Assembly (NCBI GenBank): GCA_011050235.1
Contig: DRGC01000022.1
Coordinates: 62,001-126,000, forward strand
Origin: Phycisphaerae bacterium
Lineage (GTDB): Bacteria > Planctomycetota > Phycisphaerae > SM23-33
DNA: 64,000 nucleotides
Direction of reading: 5' to 3'
This document shows, piece after piece, positions 17,495 to 24,867 of the stretch. Under the pieces are notes generated by a model, which saw only the letters and a program-made list of their open reading frames with translations, was not told the origin of the DNA and ran no database searches. The translations under genes were made by a program, and so were the position numbers. Each line of letters opens with the position of its first letter. Positions within the stretch are counted from its first letter, which is position 1.

Positions 17495-20089
17495 ATGAAC
17501 TCACAGCGACATCGTCGTACGCTTGCGGCTATTTCGATCCTTGCCCTGTGCCTCTGGTCGCCCGCGTCCGCCGGTCAGAGGCGCTGGCCCGCCGGTTTGG
17601 CGTCTGCGCCGCCGCTGATCGGTGTGCCGAAACTGACCGAACCGTTCGTGGTGGACGGTCAGCTCGACGAATGGGCTTCGGGCCTGGCCACCCCCTGTCG
17701 CGCCGTGAGCCTGAGCATCTATCTCCAGGGCGACCACGAATGGCTGGGGCCCGACGACGCCAGCATGGAGTCGTTCATCGCCTGGAACGCCGACGGCATC
17801 TGTGTGGCCGTGGCGGCTTGGGATAACGAACTAGTCAACGATCAGCCCCCCCAAACGCTCTGGAACGAGGACTGCGTGACCGCCGTGGTCGAGACGCAAA
17901 GCGACGCGGATCGCGCGCCGGACGATCCACCCATCCCCGGGGTGCGGTTCCTGATCGTTCCGCCGCGAGGCGACGAGCCGGCCCGCATCTTTGACCCCGC
18001 CAGAGCCAAGAGCCCGCTGACCTACAAAGTGAAACGCCACACTGGCGGCTACACCGTCGAGGCGCTGATTCCGTGGTCGATGCTGGATGACATCACCCCC
18101 GAGCCGGGCACGCCCCTGTTCGTGCGGTTCAGCATGATCGATTATGACAACCGCGATGGCGACCAGGTGGTCCCCTATGCACTGACGTGGCACCCGTCAT
18201 GGTATCAGTCGCCCTATCGCCGCCCGCCCGGCAAGACCGCCCCGGCCGTGCTGGTGGATGCGCTGGTTCGTTCGCCCGAGACGGACCTGGAGTCTGAGGT
18301 CCTGCTGGACGTTGACAACTGCCCGCCCGTAGAGAATCCGACCGTCCCCATCACAATCGATCTGGGCCTCCATATCGGGCGAGAGGCCCAGGCCGTTGAG
18401 TTGCTGATCGACGACTGGCGGTCTGAGCGCGCGGTTACGCAAAAGCTCGATCTCACGTCGACCGACAGCGCCTTAGGCGCCAAGAAGTCGGCAGCGTTCA
18501 CCTGGTCGCTCGACGACGTCCCGTATGGCCAGTACACCATCACCGCGAGGATCCTCAACGCCAAAGGCGACAGCCTCGGCAGCGTCCGCCGGGACGTTCT
18601 GATCGCCAGAGGGTTCACGGCTGAAGTGCTCGGACGGATTGAAAAGGCCAACATCGGCGCCATCGTCAAGGCCCAGCCGTTCCTGGCGGTGGATTGGCTG
18701 GCGGCGGCGGCGAACCTCGAGCGGTTCAGGACGGTCGCAGCGGGCAGGTACGTGCCGGCGACGGGCTTTCAGGCCAGGGAACTGACGGCAAGACTCCACC
18801 TGTTGGAATCGGGCAAGCCGTCCGCCGACGGTGACGATATGTTCGATCTGCTGGCGCTGACGGCTGACCCGGAGGCGCAGGTGACGGTGGACTTCTGGGC
18901 CCAGGACCAGGCCCAGGTGACGATATGCTGGGGAGCGGCGCCGATCGCGGCCGTGGGTGTGCAACAGGTCGCCGACGCCGAGTCGGCCCGGAACCAGTTC
19001 GAGGCCCCCCTGCCCGTCGAGGCCGAGCTGACCACGCTCGGCGGCAAGGCGGCCAGGATCTGGCAGCCGTCCGAGGGGCTGACAGGGGTGGCCGTTCTGA
19101 CCGGGCGGCGGATCATCCGCGTGACCAGCCCGTCCGCGGAGGTCGCTCGACGCGCCGCAGCGGCCGTGGCGGCAGGGGTACCAATCTCGCTGGCCCAGAC
19201 CGACGCCATGTGCGCCGCGCTGGCCAAGGAGATCGAGGACCTCCCGTTGGAAGAGCCCATCCCCGAGGGCATGAAACTGTTCGTGGGCGACACCCACACG
19301 CATACGTTCTTCTCCGACGGCAGCTATTCCCCCATCTACGTGACCTTGCTGAGCCTGGCCAGCTCGATGGATTTCGTTGTCCTGACCGACCACAACAATG
19401 TCGACGGGGCAAGGTTGGCGGCCGCCTACTGCAAACGGTACGAGTACAACCACAACGTGATCGTCGGCCAGGAGATCACCATGTCGTGGGCCCACCTCAA
19501 CGGCTACCCCCTCGGTGAACTGGTCGACGCGGAACTGCCGGCCTATGACCTGGTGCGCAACGCTCACGCGCAGGGCGCCGTCGTCCAATGGAACCACCCC
19601 AGCGAGGGCTCGGGCAAGTGGGCCGAACTGGGATTCTCCCAAGGCCTGGGGCCGCTGGGCGTGGAGGCCTGGGAACACGTGCCGGCCGCCTATGAGCAGT
19701 GGCGAAAGACCGGGCGACTGCCCGTGCTGGTGGGCTCGACGGATATGCACCTGGGCTACTTCACCGATCTGGAGCGCAGCATCATCCTGGCCCCCAGCGC
19801 CGGCGCCGTCGACGTCGCCGAAGCCGTCCGCCGCGGCAACGTCTGCATCATCCAGCCGACCCGTAAGAACGTCGTCTACGGCGCGCCGCACATGATCCAC
19901 CTGGCCCGGGCGGCCCTGCTGGAAGGCAACGAGTTCCGCAGCCGTCGGGCCGACTACCTGCGGTCGGTCCTGGCGAACGTGGACATCACAGGCCTGATCA
20001 CCACAAGCCCCCAGCGCCGAGTGACCACCGAACAGGCCAACGAACTGCTGCAGGCCCTGAAGGACGAGCAGCAGACCGAGGGAGAGTAG
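17495..20089 (+). CDS. Secreted PHP-domain protein with CBM9/DOMON-like N-terminal domain
   Basis: 864 residues from ATG 17495 (AAAGGAG 13 bp upstream); an in-frame ATG at 17423 would put 24 residues before the signal peptide. Signal peptide at about 8-27 (LAAISILALCLWSPASAG), then a CBM9/DOMON-like beta-sandwich (about 40-230, starting VVDGQLDEWA), a middle region, and a PHP domain from about 595 to 800 with DTHTHTFFSDGSYSP, VLTDHNNVDG and, near the end, VLVGSTDMHLGYF. PHP domains are metal-dependent phosphoesterases; these His/Asp clusters are intact. The pairing suggests a polysaccharide-bound secreted hydrolase. Substrate unknown. Confidence 0.8.
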   Translation: MNSQRHRRTLAAISILALCLWSPASAGQRRWPAGLASAPPLIGVPKLTEPFVVDGQLDEWASGLATPCRAVSLSIYLQGDHEWLGPDDASMESFIAWNADGICVAVAAWDNELVNDQPPQTLWNEDCVTAVVETQSDADRAPDDPPIPGVRFLIVPPRGDEPARIFDPARAKSPLTYKVKRHTGGYTVEALIPWSMLDDITPEPGTPLFVRFSMIDYDNRDGDQVVPYALTWHPSWYQSPYRRPPGKTAPAVLVDALVRSPETDLESEVLLDVDNCPPVENPTVPITIDLGLHIGREAQAVELLIDDWRSERAVTQKLDLTSTDSALGAKKSAAFTWSLDDVPYGQYTITARILNAKGDSLGSVRRDVLIARGFTAEVLGRIEKANIGAIVKAQPFLAVDWLAAAANLERFRTVAAGRYVPATGFQARELTARLHLLESGKPSADGDDMFDLLALTADPEAQVTVDFWAQDQAQVTICWGAAPIAAVGVQQVADAESARNQFEAPLPVEAELTTLGGKAARIWQPSEGLTGVAVLTGRRIIRVTSPSAEVARRAAAAVAAGVPISLAQTDAMCAALAKEIEDLPLEEPIPEGMKLFVGDTHTHTFFSDGSYSPIYVTLLSLASSMDFVVLTDHNNVDGARLAAAYCKRYEYNHNVIVGQEITMSWAHLNGYPLGELVDAELPAYDLVRNAHAQGAVVQWNHPSEGSGKWAELGFSQGLGPLGVEAWEHVPAAYEQWRKTGRLPVLVGSTDMHLGYFTDLERSIILAPSAGAVDVAEAVRRGNVCIIQPTRKNVVYGAPHMIHLARAALLEGNEFRSRRADYLRSVLANVDITGLITTSPQRRVTTEQANELLQALKDEQQTEGE

Positions 20090-20130
20090 TCCACGGACCT
20101 GCCCCACAGGAGCCCGTGCCTATTTTCGCG

Positions 20131-20511
20131 TCATTCGCCTTCGGGCGGGAGTTCGCAGGAGATGCCGCTTAGCTCGCCGCGCAACGGGACCATGCAGATG
20201 AAATCGAACGGCTCGTCGCCGGTGTTCTTGAAGTTGTGGATCTCGTCTGAGTCCACATAGACATAATCGCCGGCCACCAGCGGGGACTCCTTCTTGTCGG
20301 CGTCGACAGCCACGCCACAGCCGGCCTCGATCTTCACCAGGTGCGGGAAGTCGTGGCTGTGATACGGCGTCGCGCCGCCCGCGGCCACGCTGAAGTAGCG
20401 CAGAACGATCTCGTCCGACCCGTCGTCGGGCCCCAGCACGACCTGCTTGGTCACGGCGGCGTAGCCCTGCGTATCCGCCAGCGGCACATCATCTCGCCTC
20501 TTGATCTTCAT
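20131..20511 (-). CDS. Small cupin-domain protein
   Basis: 126 residues forming a single cupin barrel. The first cupin motif is GGATPYHSHDFPHLVKIEAG, with His residues and an acidic residue as likely metal ligands. The second motif is YVYVDSDEIHNFKNTGDEPF with the final His. Such stand-alone cupins are often sugar-binding or metal-dependent isomerase/dioxygenase-like proteins. AGGAG precedes the ATG at 20511. It is convergent with the PHP gene, 41 bp away. The specific reaction is not predictable. Confidence 0.8.
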   Translation of the reverse strand: MKIKRRDDVPLADTQGYAAVTKQVVLGPDDGSDEIVLRYFSVAAGGATPYHSHDFPHLVKIEAGCGVAVDADKKESPLVAGDYVYVDSDEIHNFKNTGDEPFDFICMVPLRGELSGISCELPPEGE

Positions 20512-20625
20512 TTCCGGCTCCTGACGGTGTTCGAACTCCGGCCGATAGCTAACACCATCTTATCCCCCAACGCCACACGCAACCCACAAAACCCGACCGC
20601 AGAACAACCACTCGCCGCCGCCCGG

Positions 20626-20733
20626 ACGTACCGGCTGGACAATGACGGCAAAGTCAGGCCCGTCAAGGTCGACGACGTCAGATGTCCGTCGATCGATCCG
20701 GTCAAAGCCAAGAAAGCCGTTGGCGCCCACTAG
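20626..20733 (+). pseudogene. Orphan copy of the 3' end of the DUF1570 gene
   Basis: In frame, 20626-20733 encodes TYRLDNDGKVRPVKVD... ending VKAKKAVGAH and a TAG. It aligns with the last 36 codons of the DUF1570 gene at 15893 (TYRLDDDGKVKRVKVD... VKAKKAVGTR). DNA similarity continues about 20 bp past the stop (CTAGCTGTAACGGCCCTGCC against CTAGCTGCAGCGGCGCTGCC). Nothing upstream resembles the rest of that gene, so it is a tail without a body, either a leftover of a deleted paralogue or a short duplication. Confidence 0.75.
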
Positions 20734-21051
20734 CTGTAACGGCCCTGCCACACATGTGATATAACCACCCTCCATGCCCTGCCACCTTAGGGGAGGCAAC
20801 AAGGTCAAGTAATAAGTTCCCATTTATTATGAGTATCTGCTGGGCGCGGCGGATAAGGGGCAATATAATCCAGGTTTGGAGGTCCAAGGGCTCTTTTCGC
20901 GCCAATTCATTTCGGAACTCCATTCGTACTATCCAGATCGGTCTGATGCAGTTTGCCGGCCCGACAGCGGCAATGAAGGCGGGCGGCCCGAGGCTGGGAG
21001 CAGTTCTGTTCTTGTTACATAAGGAGTTCCATAACTTGAGAGGAAAGCTAC
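20734..21051. other. 318-bp intergenic region upstream of a PEP-CTERM gene
   Basis: No gene is supported. It contains the last bases of homology to the DUF1570 tail, a small CCACCTTAGGGGAGG palindrome-like spot near 20780, and a relatively A/T-rich stretch around 20800-20880. GAGAGGAAAGC just before 21052 is the ribosome site of the next gene. Confidence 0.5.
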
Positions 21052-21966
21052 ATGAACACTCAACAGACGAGACGTCACCAGATTAGTAACCCAAGACGCA
21101 CACGTATCGCAGCACAAGCACGCTGGTTCCTCGCAGCCGTGATCGCGGCGGGGTTGTGCCTGGCCCCAATGCCGGCCCGGGCCGTGCCAATTCTGCCCAA
21201 CGCCGTTCCCACGGTCGTCCTTAACGGGGCCGAACCCCAGTCCACGATTGCCTACCACCCCGGCACCGACAAGTACTACGCGTCCGATACGGGGTACCTG
21301 CTTTCCCGCGGGTATGTCTGGGACGCCGCCGGTACGTTGCTTCAGACCTATACCCCGCTCAATATCGATGTACGTGCGTGGAACTACAACGCCAACACCG
21401 GCAATGTTGAACTGATCGCCAACAATCCCGGCGGGCTGTGGACGGTGGGCCTTGGTGGTGGCGGCCTGCTCAATGGATCGAACGTCAGCACGCTTCCGGC
21501 GATGGCAACTTCGCTCCAGCCGGCCTATGACGTCAATCACGACCGGTTCTATTCCCGCAACAACGGCAGTAACGTGTTCGTCCGCTCCCGCGTGGACGGG
21601 ACGTTCCTAGCCCCCATCACGCTCGATCTGGCCGCGGCCGGCTCGCCGACACTGACAAGCTTCTTCATCGGCTACGACGAGGCCTTCGACGTGCTGATCA
21701 CCGTCGATCACCCGAACAGTCGTGCGATGGTGTTCGCTCTGGACGGATCGTACCTCGGAGCTTCGGTCCTGCCGGTCATCGCCACGCCGGCTATGTACTA
21801 CACCGGCTACACGAACGGGCAGCTCTTCGTTACCAACCAAGACCCGTTTGGGGTTTACGGAGTCGACGGTTTCCAGATCTTCGTCCCCGAGCCGGCGACG
21901 CTTTTCGTCATGGCGGCCGCAGGCCTTCCTTTATTGCTGAAGCGCAAGCGGAAGTCCCGAGCGTGA
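21052..21966 (+). CDS. PEP-CTERM secreted protein, possible beta-propeller
   Basis: 304 residues. A basic N-terminus and hydrophobic segment (WFLAAVIAAGLCLAPMPARA, about 24-43) form a signal peptide. The body has repeated short beta-strand units (STIAYHPGTDKYYASDTG, LQPAYDVNHDRFYSRNNG) that resemble blades of a surface beta-propeller. The end is PEPATLFVMAAAGLPLLLKRKRK, the PEP-CTERM signal, here followed by SRA. It is expected to be exported and processed by an exosortase. No enzymatic motif. A second, detached PEP-CTERM-like tail follows directly. Confidence 0.8.
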   Translation: MNTQQTRRHQISNPRRTRIAAQARWFLAAVIAAGLCLAPMPARAVPILPNAVPTVVLNGAEPQSTIAYHPGTDKYYASDTGYLLSRGYVWDAAGTLLQTYTPLNIDVRAWNYNANTGNVELIANNPGGLWTVGLGGGGLLNGSNVSTLPAMATSLQPAYDVNHDRFYSRNNGSNVFVRSRVDGTFLAPITLDLAAAGSPTLTSFFIGYDEAFDVLITVDHPNSRAMVFALDGSYLGASVLPVIATPAMYYTGYTNGQLFVTNQDPFGVYGVDGFQIFVPEPATLFVMAAAGLPLLLKRKRKSRA

Positions 21967-21973
21967 CTCGGGG

Positions 21974-22105
21974 CTGGCATTGGGCGGCGCAGTCCTGCTG
22001 CGTCGGTCAAAGATCCGCCGTGGCGGGCGGAAGTCGCAGGCCTGCCGGGCCGAGTCGAAGATCCGCCATGGTGGGTCGAAGATCCGCCGTGGCGGACAAG
22101 AGTAA
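21974..22105 (+). pseudogene. Detached PEP-CTERM tail with RGG-rich extension
   Basis: Eight bases past the stop of the preceding gene, a 43-codon frame encodes LALGGAVLLRRSKIRRGG..., that is, the hydrophobic helix and basic end of a PEP-CTERM signal without the PEP motif. It then runs into three copies of AAGATCCGCCRTGG-type repeats (near 22010, 22057 and 22078) before a TAA at 22103. No start or RBS is seen. It is probably the remnant of another PEP-CTERM gene whose body was lost, with later expansion of the short repeat. Confidence 0.55.
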
Positions 22106-22169
22106 CGTAACAAGGAGTACGTCAGACAATTAACGGTAGTGAGAACCCTAAAAAACGAGGAGTTACATC

Positions 22170-22826
22170 ATGAAGAATTGTGCCATTGCCATTACGGCTG
22201 TTTGTTTGTTGATCGCGGCGGGCGCCGACGGAGCGGTCGTCGTTGACAACGACCTGTTCCCGGTCGTCGCCGGCAGGTACTCGTCAGACGACATGGTAGA
22301 CTTTCCGGCCTATGAAGTCGAGATTCTCAGTATGGACCTCGTTGCCGACGATAGCGCAATTAACTCCGCCCCGCCTCCGGGCCCCGGCGAGAGCTTCGCC
22401 GTCGATTCCTTTTTCGACATCACAGTGGAAATGTCCTACGGCGGCGTCTCGTTCGACGTTTTCTTCGACATTCCCACGACGCTCTCGATCACCAACCCCG
22501 GCGGCGACAGTGGAGAAGGCCCACAGACGTATCAGATCGAACTGATCTCGATGGTCCTGACCGGCACCTTCGATGACGGGACGTCCTTCATACTGCAAGA
22601 AAGCCCCTCCCTGGCGTCAACTGGCGAGCACATCATCGAGTTCATGCCAGACGACAACTGGCAGATCGACAGCTTCTTCGACGTTTACTTCGAACTGACC
22701 GTCGGTGGCGGGCCGTTTGAAGCGGCGTCGGGGCCCCTGCACATGACCCTCGTCCCCGAACCGGCGACAATGAGCCTGTTCATCGCGAGCGGCGCGTGCC
22801 TATTGAAGCGGAGACGCACAAGGTGA
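22170..22826 (+). CDS. PEP-CTERM secreted protein
   Basis: 218 residues. Signal peptide at about 1-22 (MKNCAIAITAVCLLIAAGADGA), an acidic beta-rich body with two related segments (FAVDSFFDITVEMSYGG and WQIDSFFDVYFELTVGG), suggesting an internal duplication, and the tail PEPATMSLFIASGACLL then KRRRTR. Predicted to be exported and anchored or released by exosortase processing. The body shares the style of the protein at 9495 (FFDI/FFDV strands), so these may be paralogues. ACGAGGAGTT precedes the ATG. Confidence 0.8.
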   Translation: MKNCAIAITAVCLLIAAGADGAVVVDNDLFPVVAGRYSSDDMVDFPAYEVEILSMDLVADDSAINSAPPPGPGESFAVDSFFDITVEMSYGGVSFDVFFDIPTTLSITNPGGDSGEGPQTYQIELISMVLTGTFDDGTSFILQESPSLASTGEHIIEFMPDDNWQIDSFFDVYFELTVGGGPFEAASGPLHMTLVPEPATMSLFIASGACLLKRRRTR

Positions 22827-22828
22827 CT

Positions 22829-22918
22829 GAGCTGTCCGAAGGCGTTTCGGCCGGGAGAACGACTCGAGTCGAGCGGCTGGCCTTGGGCGGTCTGGCGCTG
22901 CTGAAACGCCGCAAGTAA
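22829..22918 (+). pseudogene. Second detached PEP-CTERM tail
   Basis: Immediately after the stop at 22826 another frame reads ELSEGVSAGRTTRVERLALGGLALLKRRK followed by TAA; the final LALGGLALLKRRK is a textbook PEP-CTERM end, closer to the tail of the protein at 9495 (LALGGLALLRRRRK) than to the gene it follows. There is no start codon or ribosome site. It is the second case in 1 kb of an intact PEP-CTERM gene followed by an orphan tail. Confidence 0.6.
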
Positions 22919-22935
22919 GCGACCGAATCACTGAG

Positions 22936-22970
22936 CGGGCGGTGGTCTTCGGACGGCCGCCCGTTTTCTT
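22936..22970 (+). terminator. Rho-independent terminator
   Basis: CGGGCGG (22936-22942) pairs with CCGCCCG (22957-22963), followed at once by TTTTCTT. It lies 18 bp beyond the orphan tail and 110 bp after the PEP-CTERM gene, so it closes that unit. Confidence 0.7.
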
Positions 22971-23077
22971 GCGCGGCGGGCTGTGCCTGTCGATCGCGGT
23001 GGTGGTATGATCGTCCCCTCGACTGCCGCAATCGATTTCCCCCCCCGCGGCCGGTGGGGTGGGTCCGCCCTTCGGGG

Positions 23078-23083
23078 TATAAT
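23078..23083 (+). promoter_or_regulatory. Candidate -10 box of the heavy-metal-binding gene
   Basis: TATAAT lies 51 bp upstream of the ATG at 23134 within otherwise GC-rich sequence. No convincing TTGACA is found 16-18 bp upstream, so this is only a partial promoter call. Confidence 0.35.
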
Positions 23084-23133
23084 GCAGACAGAAACACCGA
23101 ATTGAGTCTTGCCTCTTGTAAGGAGATATTGCC

Positions 23134-23748
23134 ATGAAGCGGATGATACTGTTGTCGATGGTGGGCGTTGCCGCATTGGCCGTCTATGCCTTGGCCCAAC
23201 AGGCCGGTGATGCCCCCAAGGGCCAAGCTGCGACCACCCAACCACAACCGCAAAGTCCTGGGATGCCGTGTTGCCCGGGAGGCATGATGGGCCGTCAGCC
23301 CACGGACCAGCCGGCTTCGGCGGGCCGGTTTACGTGTTCCATGCATCCGGAGGTGCGAAAGGCCGTTGCGGGTACGTGTCCAAAGTGCGGGATGAAGTTG
23401 ATCGAAGACCGCCCGAGGCCCGTCACCCGAGCCCAAGGGATGATGACAGGTTGTATGACCATGATGCAGGAAACGGGCATGGACCCGGCCATGATGAAAC
23501 GCATGCAGGTGATGGTGCAGACCCCGATCTTCATGGATAGTCCGTGCGCCATCTACGGGCAGGCCGCGGCTCTGGAGCTTTCTGATGAGCAGAAGGCAAG
23601 ACTCCTTGAGATCGAGAACGAAGCCCGCAAGAAGGCCTTGGCGGTCCTGACGCCCGAGCAGCGGAAGAAGATGGGCGACCTCCCCGACAAGCCGATGGCC
23701 ATGAAGCAGATGTGCGCAAAGATGATGGGCGGCGAGGGCGGCCCATGA
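23134..23748 (+). CDS. Periplasmic heavy-metal-binding-domain protein with Spy/CpxP-like C-terminus
   Basis: 204 residues. Signal peptide at about 1-21 (LLSMVGVAALAVYALAQ), a linker with PCCPGGMMG, then FTCSMHPEVRKAVAGTCPKCG (about 66-86), the YHS-like heavy-metal-binding domain that binds soft metals through Cys-Met-His and CPKCG. The C-terminal half is Met-rich (MMTGCMTMMQ, MDPAMMKRMQVM) and includes a helical LTPEQRKKM motif like the LTxxQ of Spy/CpxP. The Met and Cys content suggests copper or silver handling in the periplasm. AAGGAG precedes the ATG. No metal pump is adjacent. Confidence 0.78.
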   Translation: MKRMILLSMVGVAALAVYALAQQAGDAPKGQAATTQPQPQSPGMPCCPGGMMGRQPTDQPASAGRFTCSMHPEVRKAVAGTCPKCGMKLIEDRPRPVTRAQGMMTGCMTMMQETGMDPAMMKRMQVMVQTPIFMDSPCAIYGQAAALELSDEQKARLLEIENEARKKALAVLTPEQRKKMGDLPDKPMAMKQMCAKMMGGEGGP

Positions 23749-23936
23749 TGATGTGCCCCATGATGCAGATGGTGGACAGGTCAACGGTTGGACCGGCCGG
23801 GCCGACCACGAAGCCAGCCGAAACGCACAATCATCAGCCATGAGAAAACACCCCGAGAAGGCGCCAATCGTGCATCATCCTATGGATGAAGCCCGCGCTG
23901 CCTACACGCATCGCGGAACGCACAAGGAGTGCTCTC

Positions 23937-24791
23937 ATGTCCTGGACGATGACCGAGATCACGGCGCGGCTTGGCGCATCCTCTAACGTCTACTTCTGGG
24001 ATGGAGGTAGGTTCGGCCGCCGGCGAGTGGCGCAGATGGCCGAGGCCGGCATCTTGAACATCGAAATCAGCGTCGACATGGCCGGCCACTTCGACCACAA
24101 CGATCAAGCTCACATCGCCGAGATCAAGGATGCCTGCCACCGTAGCGGCGCCAAGGTGGTTTCCTTCCACGCTCCCGATCTGCCCTGGGCATGCCCGCTG
24201 CCGGAGGTCCGCACCGGGACGATCAAGGAGTTCCTCGCCCTGTGCGAAGCGGCCGAGCAGCTTGGCGGGCCGCTGATGGTTTGCCATTTCGATATGAACG
24301 AACACACCGAGTCCTTCATCCGCGAGGTCCTGCCGCTTCTGGCGGGAACGAGCGTGCGGCTGACGATCGAAAACGGCGAGAATCTTCAGGACTACGCCGA
24401 TTTCGTCGACCGGATCGGGTCCCCGCAGTTCGGCATGATCGTCGACATCGGCCATACTAAGGATGAGGACGGCCGGAATCCCTTCACCTGCGCCGACCGA
24501 GCGCGGGAGACGATCAAGGTCTGCGGGGATCGTCTATTCCACCTGCACCTCCACGAGTTCTGGGACGGCGCCGATCATTGGCCCCCGTTCTACAAGGGAG
24601 GCCTGATCGAGTGGGGCGAACTGCTGGCGGGCCTCGCCGATATCGACTACGCCGGCGCATTCATGTTCGAATCCGTCCCGATCATCCCCAACGACCCGGC
24701 AGCCTTTGACGACAACCTCCAGCGCATCGCCACATTCCCGGCCGAGCTCGTCCGACTCTACGGCGATGATGTCGAAATCGCCGATCCGTAA
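23937..24791 (+). CDS. Sugar phosphate isomerase/epimerase-like TIM-barrel protein
   Basis: 284 residues from ATG 23937 (CAAGGAG 8 bp upstream); the frame is open from 23886 but those residues have no RBS. The fold is the xylose-isomerase-like/AP-endonuclease-2 TIM barrel. Metal-ligand candidates are spread as in the family: VVSFHAPD, MVCHFDMNEH, LTIENGEN, IVDIGHTKDE, FHLHLHEF and a final FMFESVP with Glu. All expected His/Glu/Asp positions are filled, so it is probably active on a sugar, polyol or hydroxy-acid. It is not linked to a recognisable operon. Confidence 0.8.
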   Translation: MSWTMTEITARLGASSNVYFWDGGRFGRRRVAQMAEAGILNIEISVDMAGHFDHNDQAHIAEIKDACHRSGAKVVSFHAPDLPWACPLPEVRTGTIKEFLALCEAAEQLGGPLMVCHFDMNEHTESFIREVLPLLAGTSVRLTIENGENLQDYADFVDRIGSPQFGMIVDIGHTKDEDGRNPFTCADRARETIKVCGDRLFHLHLHEFWDGADHWPPFYKGGLIEWGELLAGLADIDYAGAFMFESVPIIPNDPAAFDDNLQRIATFPAELVRLYGDDVEIADP

Positions 24792-24867
24792 GCTGCGATG
24801 TCCGGTCCACGCGCAAGCCGCGCGACCCGCTAGTGACTGGTCAAGTCTTGGGGCCATACGGTCGGTG

